This document shows positions 1 through 11,168 of a DNA stretch of 64,000 bases, in pieces (position 1 is the first letter of the stretch; each line of letters begins with the position of its first letter). The translations under genes and the position numbers were made by a program. This stretch comes from Streptomyces sp. NBC_00440. Lineage in GTDB: Bacteria; Actinomycetota; Actinomycetes; Streptomycetales; Streptomycetaceae. Where the stretch lies: assembly GCF_036014215.1 (NCBI RefSeq), contig NZ_CP107921.1, positions 6,445,501 through 6,509,500 of the forward strand, written 5' to 3'. The notes beneath the pieces are model-generated. The model did no database searches. It was not told the origin of the DNA and was given only the letters and a program-made list of their open reading frames with translations.

Positions 1-1
1 G

Positions 2-3000
2 GTCGTGCCGGTACGTGTCCACACCGCGGCGAGGGCACAGGGGAACCCCGTGCCCGCCCTGCTGCGCGGACTGATCCGGACGCCCGCCCGCAGGGCAGGC
101 ACACCGGAGCCCGCCGGCGGCGGAGTGCTGCCGCTCGCCGCGACACTGGCGGACCTCGCCGGAGCCGAGCAGGCCGCGCTGGTGCTCGACCTGGTCAACA
201 CCGCCGCGGCCAGGGTCCTCGGTCACGACGGCGCTGAAATGATCGACCCCGACCGGGCGTTCACCGAGATGGGCTTCGACTCGCTCGCCGCCGTCGAGCT
301 GCGCAACCAGCTCAACACCGCGACCGGCCTGCGACTCACCGCCACCCTCACCTTCGACTACCCGACACCCGTCGCGCTGGCCGCCCACCTCGTGGAGCGA
401 CTGCTCGACGCGGGTACGACGACCGGGCCGCGGCCCGGAGTACGGCAGCGCTCCGCCGGTGCGGACGACCCGATCGTCATCGTGGGAATGGCCTGCCGCT
501 ACCCGGGCGATGTCACCTCGCCCGAGGACCTCTGGCGGCTCGTCCTCGACGGGACGGACGCGGTGGCGCCGTTCCCGACGGACCGGGGCTGGGACCCGGA
601 CATCCACGATCCGGAACTCGGCAAGCCCGGGAAGAGCTACGCGAGCGAGGGCGGATTCCTCTACGACGCCGCCCAGTTCGACGCCGGGTTCTTCGGTATC
701 AGTCCCCGTGAGGCCCAGGCGATGGACCCGCAGCAGCGGCTGCTCCTGGAGACCTCGTGGGAGACCTTCGAGCGGGCGGGTATCGACCCGCACAGCGTCA
801 AGGGCAGCGACACCGGTGTCTTCGCCGGTGTCATGTACCACGACTGGGGCCTGCGGCTCGGTCCACTGCCCGAGGACGTCGCCGGGTACCACGGCAACGG
901 CAGTATCGCCAGCATGATCTCCGGCCGGGTGGCCTACACACTCGGCCTTGAGGGCCCGGCGGTGACGGTGGACACGGCGTGCTCCTCGTCGCTCGTGGCC
1001 CTGCACTGGGCTGCCCAGGCCCTACGCCAGGGCGAGTGCAGCCTGGCGTTGGCGGGCGGGGTGACCGTCATGTCCACCCCGGACACGTTCGTGGACATGA
1101 GCCGCCAGCGGGGCCTGGCCGCCGACGGCCGGTGCAAGTCGTACGGCGCAGGAGCCGACGGGACCGGCTGGGGCGAAGGCGTCGGAATGCTCCTCCTGGA
1201 GCGCCAGTCGGACGCACGGCGCAACGGGCACCAGGTGCTTGCGGTGCTGCGGGGGAGTGCCATCAACCAGGATGGTGCGTCCAATGGTCTGACGGCTCCG
1301 AACGGTCCTTCGCAGCAGCGGGTGATCCGGCAGGCGCTGTCCTCGGCCGGTCTGGTCGCGGCGGATGTGGACGTGGTCGAGGGGCACGGTACGGGGACCC
1401 GGCTGGGTGATCCGATCGAGGCGCAGGCGCTGCTGGCGACATACGGCCAGGACCGCGCGGATGAAAGGCCGTTGTGGCTGGGCTCGGTGAAGTCGAACAT
1501 CGGTCATACGCAGGCTGCTGCGGGTGTGGCGGGTGTGATCAAGATGGTGATGGCGATGCGGGAGGGCGTCCTCCCGGGAACCCTCCACGCGGCCGAGCCC
1601 TCGCCGCAGGTCGACTGGACGGCGGGCGCGGTCCAGCTGCTCCAGGAGCAGACCGCATGGCCGGCGCGCACAACCCCTCGCCGGGCCGGTGTCTCGTCCT
1701 TCGGTATCAGCGGCACGAATGCGCATGTGCTGCTGGAGGAGGCGCAGGCGGTGCCCGTATCCGTGCCGGCGTCTGCCGATGTGCCTGTTGGTGGTGTGGT
1801 GCCATGGGTGGTGTCGGGGCGTAGTGCTGAGGCGTTGCGTGCGCAGGCTGCTGCTTTGGTGGCGTTTGTGGAGTCGGGGGTTGAGCTGCGTCCGGTGGAT
1901 GTGGCGTTCTCGCTGGCAACGTCGCGGGCGGCTCTGGAGCACCGGGCTGTGGTGGTGGCGGGGGACCGTGAGGGGTTCATCGAGGGTCTGCGTTCGGTGG
2001 TTTCGGGTGCGGGTCGTGTGGTGGATTCGGTTCGGCGTGGGCGTGTTGGGTTCTTGTTCACGGGTCAGGGTGCTCAGCGGGTGGGGATGGGGCGTGGTCT
2101 GTATGAGGCGTTCCCGGTCTTTGCTGAGGCGTTTGATGCGGTGGTGGGGTTGCTGGACGCCCAGCTGTCGGATGCCGGGTTGGGTGTTTCGGTGCGTGAG
2201 GTGGTCTGGGGCACTGATGCTGGTGCGCTGAATCGGACGGTGTTTGCGCAGGCGGGGTTGTTCGCGGTTGAGGTGGCGTTGTTCCGGTTGCTTGAGTCGT
2301 GGGGTGTGCGGCCTGACTTTGTGACCGGTCATTCGATTGGTGAGGTGGCTGCGGCTCATGTGGCGGGGGTGTTGTCGCTTGAGGATGCTGCGGTGTTGGT
2401 GGCCGCGCGTGGCCGGTTGATGCAGGCGCTGCCTTCGGGTGGTGTGATGGTCGCGGTCGGGGCCCCGGAGGCTGAGGTTGCCGGGCTTTTGTCGGGCGGT
2501 GTGTGTATCGCTGCCGTCAACGGCCCTTCCTCGGTGGTGATTTCGGGTGCTGAGGCCGGGGTTCTGGAGCTGGCCGGGCGGATCGCTGCGCTCGGTCGTA
2601 AGACGAAGCGGCTTGATGTGAGTCACGCGTTCCACTCGGTGTTGATGGATCCGATGCTGGATGACTTCGCGGCTGTAGTGGAGAAACTCACCTTCAATGC
2701 ACCCCAGTTGTCGGCGGTTTCGACGGTGACTGGTGGTGTGGTCGGGGGTGAGTGGTCGGATCCTGGTTATTGGGTGCGGCAGGTGCGTGAGCCGGTGCGT
2801 TTCGCTGATGCGGTGACGGCTCTCACGGCTCGTGGTGTGGGGTCGTTTGTGGAGGTGGGGCCGGATGCGGCTCTGGTTCCGATGGGTGTGGAGGTGGTCG
2901 GTGATGATGGGGCCGCTGACGGGGTGGCGTTTGTTGGGTTGCAGCGTCGTGGTCGTGATGAGGCCACGGAGCTTCTGACCGGTCTGGGTGGGCTGTTCGC

Positions 3001-6000
3001 CCGGGGCGTTCCGGTGGACTGGCGGGCGTTCTTCGCCGGGTCCACCGCCCGGCTGACCGAACTCCCCACGTACGCCTTCCAACACCAGAGGTACTGGCTC
3101 GACGGGCTTGCCGCCGGTACCGGACAGGTGGGCGCCGCCGGACTCGATGCCGTCGAGCACCCCATGCTGAGCGCTGCGGTCGTCTCGCCGGACAGTGGCT
3201 CGGTCGTCCTGACCGGACGTATCTCCGCGGACAGCCAGCGCTGGATCGCAGATCACCAGGTACTCGGCGGGATCATCCTGCCGGGCACGGGCTTCGTCGA
3301 ACTGGCCGTGCGCGCCGGTGACGAGGTCGGTTGCGCCGCCCTTGAGGAACTCGCTCTCGAAGCACCGCTGATGCTGCCCGCACGTGGCTCGGTCGCCTTG
3401 CGCGTGGTCGTCGGCGCGGCACGGGCCGACGGCGCCAGGACTGTGCACATCTACTCCCGCGCCGAGCACGGCCACGAGCTGCCGTGGACCCGGCACGCCG
3501 CAGGCCTGCTCGTCTCGCAGGCGCCCCAGCCCGGCTTCGACCTGACCCAGTGGCCGCCGGCCGGCGCCGACGAAATTCCGCTCGACGCCCCGTACGACGT
3601 ACTGACCGGGCGAGGTTACGGATACGGCCCCGCCTTCCAGGGGCTTCAGCGGATGTGGCGGCGCGGCGACGACGTCTTCGCCGAGGTGACGCTGCCCGAG
3701 CCGGCCCGCTCGGAGGCGGCCCGGTTCGGGCTCCATCCGGCGCTGCTCGACGCCGCCATGCACGCCGACCTCCTCAACGAGGCCGGCAGTGAGGATGCTC
3801 AGACCCTTCTCCCCTTCGTATGGAACGGGGTCTCGCTCCATGCGTCGGGCGCGGCAGATCTGCGGGTGCACATCCGCCGGCTGCGCGGTGACGAGGTGTC
3901 CGCCATGTGGGTCGCCGACCGGGAGGGCCGGCCGGTGGCGACCGTCGAGTCGCTCGTTGCCCGGCCCGTGTCGGCCGAACAGCTCGAAAGCGCCCGGGGC
4001 GGGGGCACACCCTCGCTGCTGCGGCTCGACTGGCGCCCCGCGCCGGCCCCGGAGACCGGTGCGGGATCCGGGGAGCCGCCGGCGCTCCACACCCTCCGTG
4101 GTGGTGACGACCCGTTCCCGCCGGTCGTCCTCCACCGCATCGGGGCGGCCGGTGACCGCGAGGTGCTGTCCGGCGTACGAGCTGCCGCCGAAGAGGCCCT
4201 GGAAGCGGTCCAGTTCTGGCTGAGCGACCCCCGGTGCGCCGGATCAACCCTGGTTGTCGTCACCGGGAACGCGGTCGCCGCCCGGCCGCAGGACACCGTC
4301 GACCTCACCCAGGCCCCGGTCTGGGGCCTGGTCCGGGCGGCCCAGGAGGAGAACCCCGGCCGTTTCGTACTGATCGACTCCGATGGCACGGCCGCATCCG
4401 ACGCGCTGCTCGCGGCCGTGGCCGGCTCGGGGGAACCCGAAACCGCCGTACGCGAAGGCGAGTTGCTGCTGCCCCGGCTCGTCCCGACGGCCACCGGCAC
4501 GTCCGGCTCGTCCGACCCCGCCGTGCGGTGGGACCCGCAGGCCACGGTCCTGGTCACCGGCGGCACCAGCGGTCTGGGCGCCCTGGTCGCCCGGCATCTG
4601 GTCACGGAGCACGGCGTCCGTCACCTGCTGCTCACCAGCCGGCGGGGCGAGAACGCCCCCGGCGCCGCGCAGCTGCGGGCGGAGCTGGCAGACGCCGGAG
4701 CCGATGTCACCATCGCCGCGTGTGATGTCGCGGACCGCGACAGCCTCGCCGGGCTGATCGGCCAGGTGCCCGCCGACCGCCCCCTCCGGGGTGTGGTGCA
4801 CGCTGCGGCCGTGGCCGACAGCGGGCTGGTCGGCACACTCACACCGGAGCGTTTCGACACGGTGCTTCGGCCGAAGGCGGACGCCGCCTGGCATCTGCAC
4901 GAGCTGACCCGAGATCTGGACCTCACGGCCTTCGTGCTGTTCTCCTCCGCCGGAGGGCTCGTGCTGGCTGCCGGTCAGGCGAACTACGCGGCGGCCAATG
5001 TGTTCCTCGACGCTCTGGCCCACCATCGCAGGGCGGCCGGACTGCCCGCCCATGCCCTCGCCTTCGGTATGTGGGCGGCGGACACCGGGCTCGGCGGCCC
5101 GCTCGACGAGACCGACCTGGCCCGGATGCGCAGGCTCGGCCTTCCCGCGCTTCCCCCCGCCCGGGGGCTGGCGCTGCTGGATGCCGCACTCGCCACTGAT
5201 GCCTGGCCGGTGCTCGTACCGCTCGACACCGACCCGGCAGCCCTGCGGGCCAGGGCGGACGAAGTGCCCGCGCTGCTGAGGGGGTTCGTACGCGGCCGGG
5301 CCCGGCGCACGGTCGACGCGGCCGGAACGGTGCTCGCCGGCTCGGAGTTCGAGCAGCGGATGAGCGCGCTGTCCGCCACGGACCGTGAGCGCGCCCTGCT
5401 GGAACTCGTACGTGAGCACGCCTCATCGGTGCTCGGTCACGGGAGCGCGGACCAGGTGAAGCCGGACCGCGCGTTCCGTGAACTGGGTTTCGACTCCCTG
5501 GCCGCTGTGGAGTTGCGCAACGCGCTCACCCAGGCGACGGGGCAGCGGCTGCCCGCGACCCTGGTCTTCGACTTCCCGACGTCGCGCGCAGTCGCCGCCC
5601 ACCTCGCCGGACGGTTCACGGACGGCCCGGCGGAGGCCTCGCCGGCCACCGCAAGGACGGTCCCGGCGCCGGACCGTACGGACGACCCGATCGCCCTCGT
5701 CGGCATCAGCTGCCGCTTCCCGGGTGGTGTGCGCTCGCCCGAGGACCTGTGGCGTCTGGTGGCCGAGGGCCGCGACGCGGTGGGAGGGTTCCCGCAGGAC
5801 CGTGGCTGGGACGTCGACAGCATCTTCGACCGGGAGCCCGGCCTGCCCGGCAAGACGTATGTACGGGACGGCGGTTTCCTCTACGACGCGGCCGAGTTCG
5901 ACCCCGAGTTCTTCGGGATCATGCCGCGGGAGGCCCTGGCCATGGACCCGCAGCAGCGGCTGCTGTTGCAGGCGGCCTGGGAGGCGTTCGAGCGTGCCGG

Positions 6001-9000
6001 TATCGACCCGGACACCATGCGGGGCACCAGGACGGGTGTGTACACGGGCTTGATGTACCACGAGTACGGGAGCAGGCCGGGAGATGCGCCGGATGACCTC
6101 ACCGGCTACCTCGGCAACGGCAGCGCGGGCAGCATCGCCTCGGGCCGGGTGGCCTACACGCTCGGCCTTGAGGGCCCGGCGGTGACGGTGGACACGGCGT
6201 GCTCCTCCTCGCTCGTGGCCCTGCACATGGCCTGTCAGGCACTCCGGCAGGGCGAGGTGACCATGGCCCTCGCGGGAGGTGTCACCGTCATGCCGACACC
6301 GGAGATCTTCGTCGACTTCAGCCGGCAGCGCGGCCTGGCGGCCGACGGCCGGTGCAAGCCCTTCGCCACCGCCGCGGACGGCACCGGCTGGGCCGAGGGC
6401 ATCGGCCTTCTGCTCGTCGAGCGGCTGTCGGACGCGCGACGCAACGGGCATCCCGTCCTGGCGATCGTCCGGGGGAGTGCCATCAATCAGGATGGTGCGT
6501 CCAATGGTCTGACGGCTCCGAACGGTCCTTCGCAGCAGCGGGTGATCCGGCAGGCGCTGTCCTCGGCCGGTCTGGTCGCGGCGGACGTGGACGCGGTCGA
6601 GGGGCACGGTACGGGGACCCGGCTGGGTGATCCGATCGAGGCGCAGGCGCTGCTGGCGACATACGGCCAGGACCGGCCCGACGGCCGGCCGTTGTGGCTG
6701 GGCTCGATCAAGTCGAACATCGGGCACGCCCAGGCCGCCGCAGGCGTCAGCGGTGTGATCAAGATGGTGATGGCGTTGCGGGAGGGTGTTCTTCCGCGGA
6801 CGTTGCATGTGGATGAGCCGTCGTCGCAGGTGGATTGGTCTGCGGGTGCGGTGGAGCTGTTGAGGGAGGAGCGGGCGTGGCCGGCTGAGGCGGGTCGTCC
6901 GCGGCGGGCTGGTGTGTCGTCGTTCGGCCTGAGCGGGACGAATGCACACGTCATCCTGGAGGAACCGGGGGAGCCGGAGGAGCCCGCCGCCCAGGACCGG
7001 GGTGACGACGACACCGCCGGGACACCGGTGCCGATGGTGCCGATGGTGCTTTCGGCGAAGGACGAGGCAGGACTCTTCCGTCAGGCCGCTGCTCTGGTGG
7101 CGCATGTGGAGTCGGGTGTGAGTGTCGTGGATACGGCGTTCTCGCTGGCGACATCGCGGGCGGCTCTGGAGCACCGGGCTGTGGTGGTGGCGGGGGACCG
7201 TGAGGGGTTTGTCGCTGGGTTGTCGGCGCTTGCGGCGGGTGAGTCCGGGGCGGGTGTGGTCCGGGATGTGGCGCGTGCCGGTGAGGGAACGGCGTTTCTC
7301 TTTACGGGTCAGGGTGCTCAGCGGGTGGGGATGGGGCGTGGTCTGTATGAGGCGTTCCCGGTGTTTGCTGAGGCGTTTGATGCGGTGGTGGGGTTGCTGG
7401 ATGCCCAGCTGTCGGATGCCGGGTTGGGTGTGTCGGTGCGTGAGGTGGTCTGGGGCACTGATGCTGGTGCGCTGAACCGGACCGTGTTTGCGCAGGCCGG
7501 TTTGTTCGCGGTTGAGGTGGCCTTGTTCCGGCTCCTTGAGTCGTGGGGTGTACGGCCTGACGTCGTGACCGGCCATTCGATCGGTGAGGTGGCTGCGGCT
7601 CATGTGGCGGGGGTGTTGTCGCTTGAGGACGCGGCGGTGTTGGTGGCCGCGCGTGGGCGGTTGATGCAGGCGCTGCCTTCGGGTGGTGCGATGGTCGCGG
7701 TCGGGGCTCCCGAGAGTGAGGTTGCCGCGCTGTTGTCGGCCGGTGTGTGTATCGCCGCCGTCAACGGCCCTTCCTCCGTGGTGATTTCGGGTGCTGAGGC
7801 CGAGGTTATGGAGCTGGCCGGGCAGATCGCTGCGCTCGGTCGTAAGACGAAGCGGCTTGATGTGAGTCACGCGTTCCACTCGGTGTTGATGGACCCGATG
7901 CTGGACGACTTCGCGGCTGTAGTAGAGAAACTCACCTTCAATACGGCTCAGTTGTCGGCCGTCTCGACCGTCACCGGTGGTCCGGTCGGGGGTGAGTGGT
8001 CGGATCCTGGTTACTGGGTGCGGCAGGTGCGTGAGCCGGTCCGTTTCGCTGATGCCGTGACCACCCTGGCCGCCCGTGGCGTCGACACCTTCATCGAGCT
8101 TGGCCCGGCCGGTGTACTCACCGCCATGGCCGAGACCTGCCTCGACGGCGTGGACCGGTCCGAGCCGGCCCGGCTGGTGCCGGCACTGCGGGCGGACCGT
8201 GCCGAACCCGAGTCGCTGATAACGGCGTTGGCCCGGCTCCATGCCGGCGGAACCGGTCTGCGGTGGAAGGACTTCTTCGCACCCCTGCATCCCCGCCGTA
8301 CGGACCTGCCCACCTACGCCTTCGAACGCCGGAGGTTCTGGCTCGACCTGCCCCCCGCGTCCGCTGGATCAGTCAGCGGCATCGGCCAGCTTCCCGCCGA
8401 GCACCCGCTGCTCAGCGCCGTACTGACCGCACCCGACTCCGACGGAGCCGTTCTGACGGGCTACGTCTCGGCCGCCACGCATCCGTGGCTCGCCGATCAC
8501 GCGATCCAGGGCACCGTGCTGCTGCCCGGCACCGCCTTCGTGGAGCTGGCGATCCGCGCCGGCGACCAGGTCAGGTGCGGGCTCCTGGAGGAACTCACGT
8601 TGCAGGCGCCCCTCGTGCTTCCCGCATCCGGCGGCGCTGCCCTGCAAGTGGTCGTCGGCGCCGCCCAGGCGGACGGCCGGCGCTCGGTCAAGGTGTACTC
8701 GCGCGGTGACGACCGGGCGGACGACGCCTGGATCCTGCATGCCGACGGATTCCTGGCCCCGCACGCGCAGGACGCATCGTTCTCGCTCGCCGAGTGGCCG
8801 CCCGCAGGGGCGGTCGCGGTGGAGACGGACGGCATGTACGACGAGCTGGCCGCCCGTGGATACGGATACGGCACCGCCTTCCGCGGGCTCCGTGCCGCCT
8901 GGCGGCGCGGGGACGAGCTCTTCGCCGAGGTCGTGCTGCCGGACGAGGCCGGTGAACCGGGACGGTTCGGCGTACACCCGGCCCTCCTCGACGCGGCCCT

Positions 9001-11149
9001 GCACGTCGACCTGATCGACGAGCCGGAAGGCGGCGGCACGCTGCTGCCGTTCTCCTGGTCCGATGTATCGCTGCACGCTTCGGCGGCCACCGCTCTGCGC
9101 GTACGGGTGGCACCCCTCCGGGCCGGTGGGATCACCCTTGAGGCCGCCGACCTCACGGGCGAACCCGTTCTCACCGTCAGGTCCCTCGTGGACCGGCCCG
9201 TATCGGAAGGACAACTCGACTCCGGGCAGGGCACGTTGCTGCACCGGGTCGAGTGGATGGCCCTGCCGCAGAACGTCGCACCGGCCGCGCCGGCCCCGTC
9301 GGCCGACTGGGCGGACCGGTACCGCACGGTGCCCGCACCCGCTGTGACCGTCTTCAACTGCGACGCGACCGAAGGCGAACCGGGCGAAGGCGCTCGCGGG
9401 CCGGTCCACCGGATCCTCGACGTGGTCCAGTCATGGCTCGCGGACGACCGGTTCACCGCCTCCCGCCTGGTGGTGGTCACCAGGAACGCGATGGCGGCCA
9501 CGTCGGCCGACCCCGCGGCCGCCGCGGTATGGGGCGTCGTCCGGTCCGCCGAGGCGGAGAACCCCGGCCGGTTCGTCCTGGCCGATATCCAGGGCACCGG
9601 GACCGCGGTGGACGGCCGCACCGCCCCGCTCGGTGCGTCTGCCCTCAGCGCGGTCATCGCATCGGGCGAACCCGAAGTCGCCGTGCGCGACGGAGAGATA
9701 CGGGTGCCGCGGCTGGTGGCAGCGGGGAGCACACCCCGGCCGGGCGAGCGGAGCGACGACTCCGGCACCGGCCGCCCCCAGGCGGTCGACCCGGCAGGAA
9801 CGGTGCTGGTCACCGGCGGGACCAGCGGCCTGGGCGCGGCGATCGCCCGCCATCTGGCAGCTGTCCACGGTGCTCGCAGGCTGCTGCTGGTCAGCCGCCG
9901 GGGCGCTGCGGCCGACGGCGTCACCGAGCTGGTCGCGGAGCTCGCCCGGCACGGGGCCGCGGCCACCGTGGAGGCCTGCGACGTGGCCGACCGGGACGCG
10001 CTGCGCAAACTCCTCGGCACGATCCCGCAGGAGCACCCGCTGACCGGCGTCGTACACGCCGCCGGGGTACTGGACGACGGCGTGATCGGCGCACTGACAC
10101 CGGAGCGGATGGACGCGGTGCTGCGTCCCAAGGCCGAAGCCGCCTGGAACCTGCACGAGCTGACCGCGTCGTCCCCGCTCACGCTGTACGTGACGTTCTC
10201 CTCGGTGGCCGGCACGATGGGCGCACCCGGGCAGGCGAACTACGCCGCGGCCAACGCCTACCTGGACGCACTCGCCTCCTACCGCCGCGAACGCGGCCTG
10301 CCGGCACAGTCGTTCATGTGGGGCCTGTGGGGCGGCATCGGAATGGGCAGCACGCTGACCGACGCCGACCTGGAGCGGATGCGGAAGCAGGGGCTGCCGG
10401 CCTTCACAGTGGACGAGGGTCTGGCGCTGTTCGACGCGGCGCTGGCCTCCGGCGAGCCGGTCCCGGGGCTGCTCCACCTCGACCTGGCGGTGCTGCGCGA
10501 GCAGGCCGCCCGGGGCACGCTCCCCGCGCTGCTGCGTGAACTCGTACCGCTCCCGGCGCGCCGGGTGACCGAGTCGGCGGCGCCGGCCGCCCGGCCCGAG
10601 CCGGACGAGGCGACCCTGGTGGAGCGGCTCGCCCGGATGAGCACCGCCGAGCGGGCGAGCACCGTGGCGGACCTCGTACGGGAACACGTCGCCGAGGTGC
10701 GCCACGACGACCCGGACAGCATCGACATGGGCAAGGGCTTCACCGACCTCGGCCTCGACTCGCTGGCGGCGATCGAACTGCGCAACCGGCTGGGTGCCGC
10801 CACCGGGCTGCGCCTGCCCGCCACGCTGATGTTCGACTACGCCAGCCCGCGCGGGCTGGCCGCGTTCCTGCTGGAGGAGCTGACGGCGGACCTTCCGGAC
10901 GAGTCGGACGAGCAGGACGAGGCGGTGCAGGAGGAGGCCTTCCGGCGGGCGCTGGAAGCCGTGCCGTTCGCCGCCATCCGCGAGGCCGGCCTGCTGGACG
11001 CTCTGCTCGCACTGGCCAGTACGGCTCCGGACGCAGAGTCCGGGTCCGCCGGAGAGCCCGGTCCGGACGCCGGGCCCGCCGAGGACATCACGACCATGTC
11101 CGTCGACGATCTGGTGCGGGCAGCGCTCGCCGCCGGTGAATCCAACTGA
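2..11149 (+). CDS. Modular type I polyketide synthase, 5' truncated: [KR end]-ACP, KS-AT-DH-KR-ACP, KS-AT-DH-KR-ACP, docking
   Basis: The reading frame is open at the left edge, so the start lies outside. Residues are numbered from nt 5. The order is: KR-ACP linker; ACP (Ser93 in GFDSL); KS1 154-580 (Cys326, His461, His501); AT1 680-985 (Ser777 in GHSIG, HAFH 874-877); DH1 from 1052 (His1084 in an intact HxxxGxxxxP, Asp1249); KR1 about 1510-1700; ACP (Ser1831); KS2 1895-2318 (Cys2066, His2201, His2241); AT2 (Ser2525, HAFH 2622-2625); DH2 (His2832, Asp2996); KR2 3266-3452; ACP (Ser3586); helical C-terminal docking region 3640-3714. HAFH with GHSIG is the malonyl-CoA signature, so each module should add a malonate and leave a double bond. 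KR2 has the B-type LDD motif; KR1 has ADS there and no A-type Trp. Parts of both KS-AT regions have unusual codon use and are near-duplicates. The next PKS gene starts 19 bp downstream. Confidence 0.97.
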   Translation, partial: VVPVRVHTAARAQGNPVPALLRGLIRTPARRAGTPEPAGGGVLPLAATLADLAGAEQAALVLDLVNTAAARVLGHDGAEMIDPDRAFTEMGFDSLAAVELRNQLNTATGLRLTATLTFDYPTPVALAAHLVERLLDAGTTTGPRPGVRQRSAGADDPIVIVGMACRYPGDVTSPEDLWRLVLDGTDAVAPFPTDRGWDPDIHDPELGKPGKSYASEGGFLYDAAQFDAGFFGISPREAQAMDPQQRLLLETSWETFERAGIDPHSVKGSDTGVFAGVMYHDWGLRLGPLPEDVAGYHGNGSIASMISGRVAYTLGLEGPAVTVDTACSSSLVALHWAAQALRQGECSLALAGGVTVMSTPDTFVDMSRQRGLAADGRCKSYGAGADGTGWGEGVGMLLLERQSDARRNGHQVLAVLRGSAINQDGASNGLTAPNGPSQQRVIRQALSSAGLVAADVDVVEGHGTGTRLGDPIEAQALLATYGQDRADERPLWLGSVKSNIGHTQAAAGVAGVIKMVMAMREGVLPGTLHAAEPSPQVDWTAGAVQLLQEQTAWPARTTPRRAGVSSFGISGTNAHVLLEEAQAVPVSVPASADVPVGGVVPWVVSGRSAEALRAQAAALVAFVESGVELRPVDVAFSLATSRAALEHRAVVVAGDREGFIEGLRSVVSGAGRVVDSVRRGRVGFLFTGQGAQRVGMGRGLYEAFPVFAEAFDAVVGLLDAQLSDAGLGVSVREVVWGTDAGALNRTVFAQAGLFAVEVALFRLLESWGVRPDFVTGHSIGEVAAAHVAGVLSLEDAAVLVAARGRLMQALPSGGVMVAVGAPEAEVAGLLSGGVCIAAVNGPSSVVISGAEAGVLELAGRIAALGRKTKRLDVSHAFHSVLMDPMLDDFAAVVEKLTFNAPQLSAVSTVTGGVVGGEWSDPGYWVRQVREPVRFADAVTALTARGVGSFVEVGPDAALVPMGVEVVGDDGAADGVAFVGLQRRGRDEATELLTGLGGLFARGVPVDWRAFFAGSTARLTELPTYAFQHQRYWLDGLAAGTGQVGAAGLDAVEHPMLSAAVVSPDSGSVVLTGRISADSQRWIADHQVLGGIILPGTGFVELAVRAGDEVGCAALEELALEAPLMLPARGSVALRVVVGAARADGARTVHIYSRAEHGHELPWTRHAAGLLVSQAPQPGFDLTQWPPAGADEIPLDAPYDVLTGRGYGYGPAFQGLQRMWRRGDDVFAEVTLPEPARSEAARFGLHPALLDAAMHADLLNEAGSEDAQTLLPFVWNGVSLHASGAADLRVHIRRLRGDEVSAMWVADREGRPVATVESLVARPVSAEQLESARGGGTPSLLRLDWRPAPAPETGAGSGEPPALHTLRGGDDPFPPVVLHRIGAAGDREVLSGVRAAAEEALEAVQFWLSDPRCAGSTLVVVTGNAVAARPQDTVDLTQAPVWGLVRAAQEENPGRFVLIDSDGTAASDALLAAVAGSGEPETAVREGELLLPRLVPTATGTSGSSDPAVRWDPQATVLVTGGTSGLGALVARHLVTEHGVRHLLLTSRRGENAPGAAQLRAELADAGADVTIAACDVADRDSLAGLIGQVPADRPLRGVVHAAAVADSGLVGTLTPERFDTVLRPKADAAWHLHELTRDLDLTAFVLFSSAGGLVLAAGQANYAAANVFLDALAHHRRAAGLPAHALAFGMWAADTGLGGPLDETDLARMRRLGLPALPPARGLALLDAALATDAWPVLVPLDTDPAALRARADEVPALLRGFVRGRARRTVDAAGTVLAGSEFEQRMSALSATDRERALLELVREHASSVLGHGSADQVKPDRAFRELGFDSLAAVELRNALTQATGQRLPATLVFDFPTSRAVAAHLAGRFTDGPAEASPATARTVPAPDRTDDPIALVGISCRFPGGVRSPEDLWRLVAEGRDAVGGFPQDRGWDVDSIFDREPGLPGKTYVRDGGFLYDAAEFDPEFFGIMPREALAMDPQQRLLLQAAWEAFERAGIDPDTMRGTRTGVYTGLMYHEYGSRPGDAPDDLTGYLGNGSAGSIASGRVAYTLGLEGPAVTVDTACSSSLVALHMACQALRQGEVTMALAGGVTVMPTPEIFVDFSRQRGLAADGRCKPFATAADGTGWAEGIGLLLVERLSDARRNGHPVLAIVRGSAINQDGASNGLTAPNGPSQQRVIRQALSSAGLVAADVDAVEGHGTGTRLGDPIEAQALLATYGQDRPDGRPLWLGSIKSNIGHAQAAAGVSGVIKMVMALREGVLPRTLHVDEPSSQVDWSAGAVELLREERAWPAEAGRPRRAGVSSFGLSGTNAHVILEEPGEPEEPAAQDRGDDDTAGTPVPMVPMVLSAKDEAGLFRQAAALVAHVESGVSVVDTAFSLATSRAALEHRAVVVAGDREGFVAGLSALAAGESGAGVVRDVARAGEGTAFLFTGQGAQRVGMGRGLYEAFPVFAEAFDAVVGLLDAQLSDAGLGVSVREVVWGTDAGALNRTVFAQAGLFAVEVALFRLLESWGVRPDVVTGHSIGEVAAAHVAGVLSLEDAAVLVAARGRLMQALPSGGAMVAVGAPESEVAALLSAGVCIAAVNGPSSVVISGAEAEVMELAGQIAALGRKTKRLDVSHAFHSVLMDPMLDDFAAVVEKLTFNTAQLSAVSTVTGGPVGGEWSDPGYWVRQVREPVRFADAVTTLAARGVDTFIELGPAGVLTAMAETCLDGVDRSEPARLVPALRADRAEPESLITALARLHAGGTGLRWKDFFAPLHPRRTDLPTYAFERRRFWLDLPPASAGSVSGIGQLPAEHPLLSAVLTAPDSDGAVLTGYVSAATHPWLADHAIQGTVLLPGTAFVELAIRAGDQVRCGLLEELTLQAPLVLPASGGAALQVVVGAAQADGRRSVKVYSRGDDRADDAWILHADGFLAPHAQDASFSLAEWPPAGAVAVETDGMYDELAARGYGYGTAFRGLRAAWRRGDELFAEVVLPDEAGEPGRFGVHPALLDAALHVDLIDEPEGGGTLLPFSWSDVSLHASAATALRVRVAPLRAGGITLEAADLTGEPVLTVRSLVDRPVSEGQLDSGQGTLLHRVEWMALPQNVAPAAPAPSADWADRYRTVPAPAVTVFNCDATEGEPGEGARGPVHRILDVVQSWLADDRFTASRLVVVTRNAMAATSADPAAAAVWGVVRSAEAENPGRFVLADIQGTGTAVDGRTAPLGASALSAVIASGEPEVAVRDGEIRVPRLVAAGSTPRPGERSDDSGTGRPQAVDPAGTVLVTGGTSGLGAAIARHLAAVHGARRLLLVSRRGAAADGVTELVAELARHGAAATVEACDVADRDALRKLLGTIPQEHPLTGVVHAAGVLDDGVIGALTPERMDAVLRPKAEAAWNLHELTASSPLTLYVTFSSVAGTMGAPGQANYAAANAYLDALASYRRERGLPAQSFMWGLWGGIGMGSTLTDADLERMRKQGLPAFTVDEGLALFDAALASGEPVPGLLHLDLAVLREQAARGTLPALLRELVPLPARRVTESAAPAARPEPDEATLVERLARMSTAERASTVADLVREHVAEVRHDDPDSIDMGKGFTDLGLDSLAAIELRNRLGAATGLRLPATLMFDYASPRGLAAFLLEELTADLPDESDEQDEAVQEEAFRRALEAVPFAAIREAGLLDALLALASTAPDAESGSAGEPGPDAGPAEDITTMSVDDLVRAALAAGESN
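1251..1486 (+). repeat. Near-identical KS segment, copy 1 (partner 6471-6706)
   Basis: This part of KS1 matches the same part of KS2 with an offset of 5220 bp. From 1251 to about 1455 only a handful of single-base differences were seen by eye, far fewer than in the flanking KS sequence. This is a gene-conversion or recent-duplication tract inside the PKS gene. Confidence 0.85.
2060..2810 (+). repeat. Near-identical AT segment, copy 1 (partner 7304-8054)
   Basis: The AT1 catalytic region matches AT2 almost base for base with an offset of 5244 bp. Many codons end in T or G where the rest of the gene uses C, for example GTG TTT, GCT GAG, GGT GTG. AT3 in the next gene does not share this codon pattern. 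Confidence 0.85.
6471..6706 (+). repeat. Near-identical KS segment, copy 2 (partner 1251-1486)
   Basis: Second copy of the tract, in KS2. It includes the HGTGT catalytic histidine region and ends near the KSNIGH motif. The sequence on either side diverges between the two modules. Confidence 0.85.
7304..8054 (+). repeat. Near-identical AT segment, copy 2 (partner 2060-2810)
   Basis: Second copy of the AT tract. It shares the T-rich third codon positions of copy 1 and returns to C-rich codons after about 8050, inside the AT-DH linker. This gives a sharp junction within one gene. Confidence 0.85.
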
Positions 11150-11168
11150 CTGAAGGGCTGAGTTCTAC

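Noticed and set aside
1022..8290. Very long open frames on the minus strand across the PKS gene (about 1037 and 955 codons)
   Set aside because: They mirror the codon structure of the PKS on the other strand, as expected at high GC, and their translations are low-complexity and Arg/His-rich with no domains.
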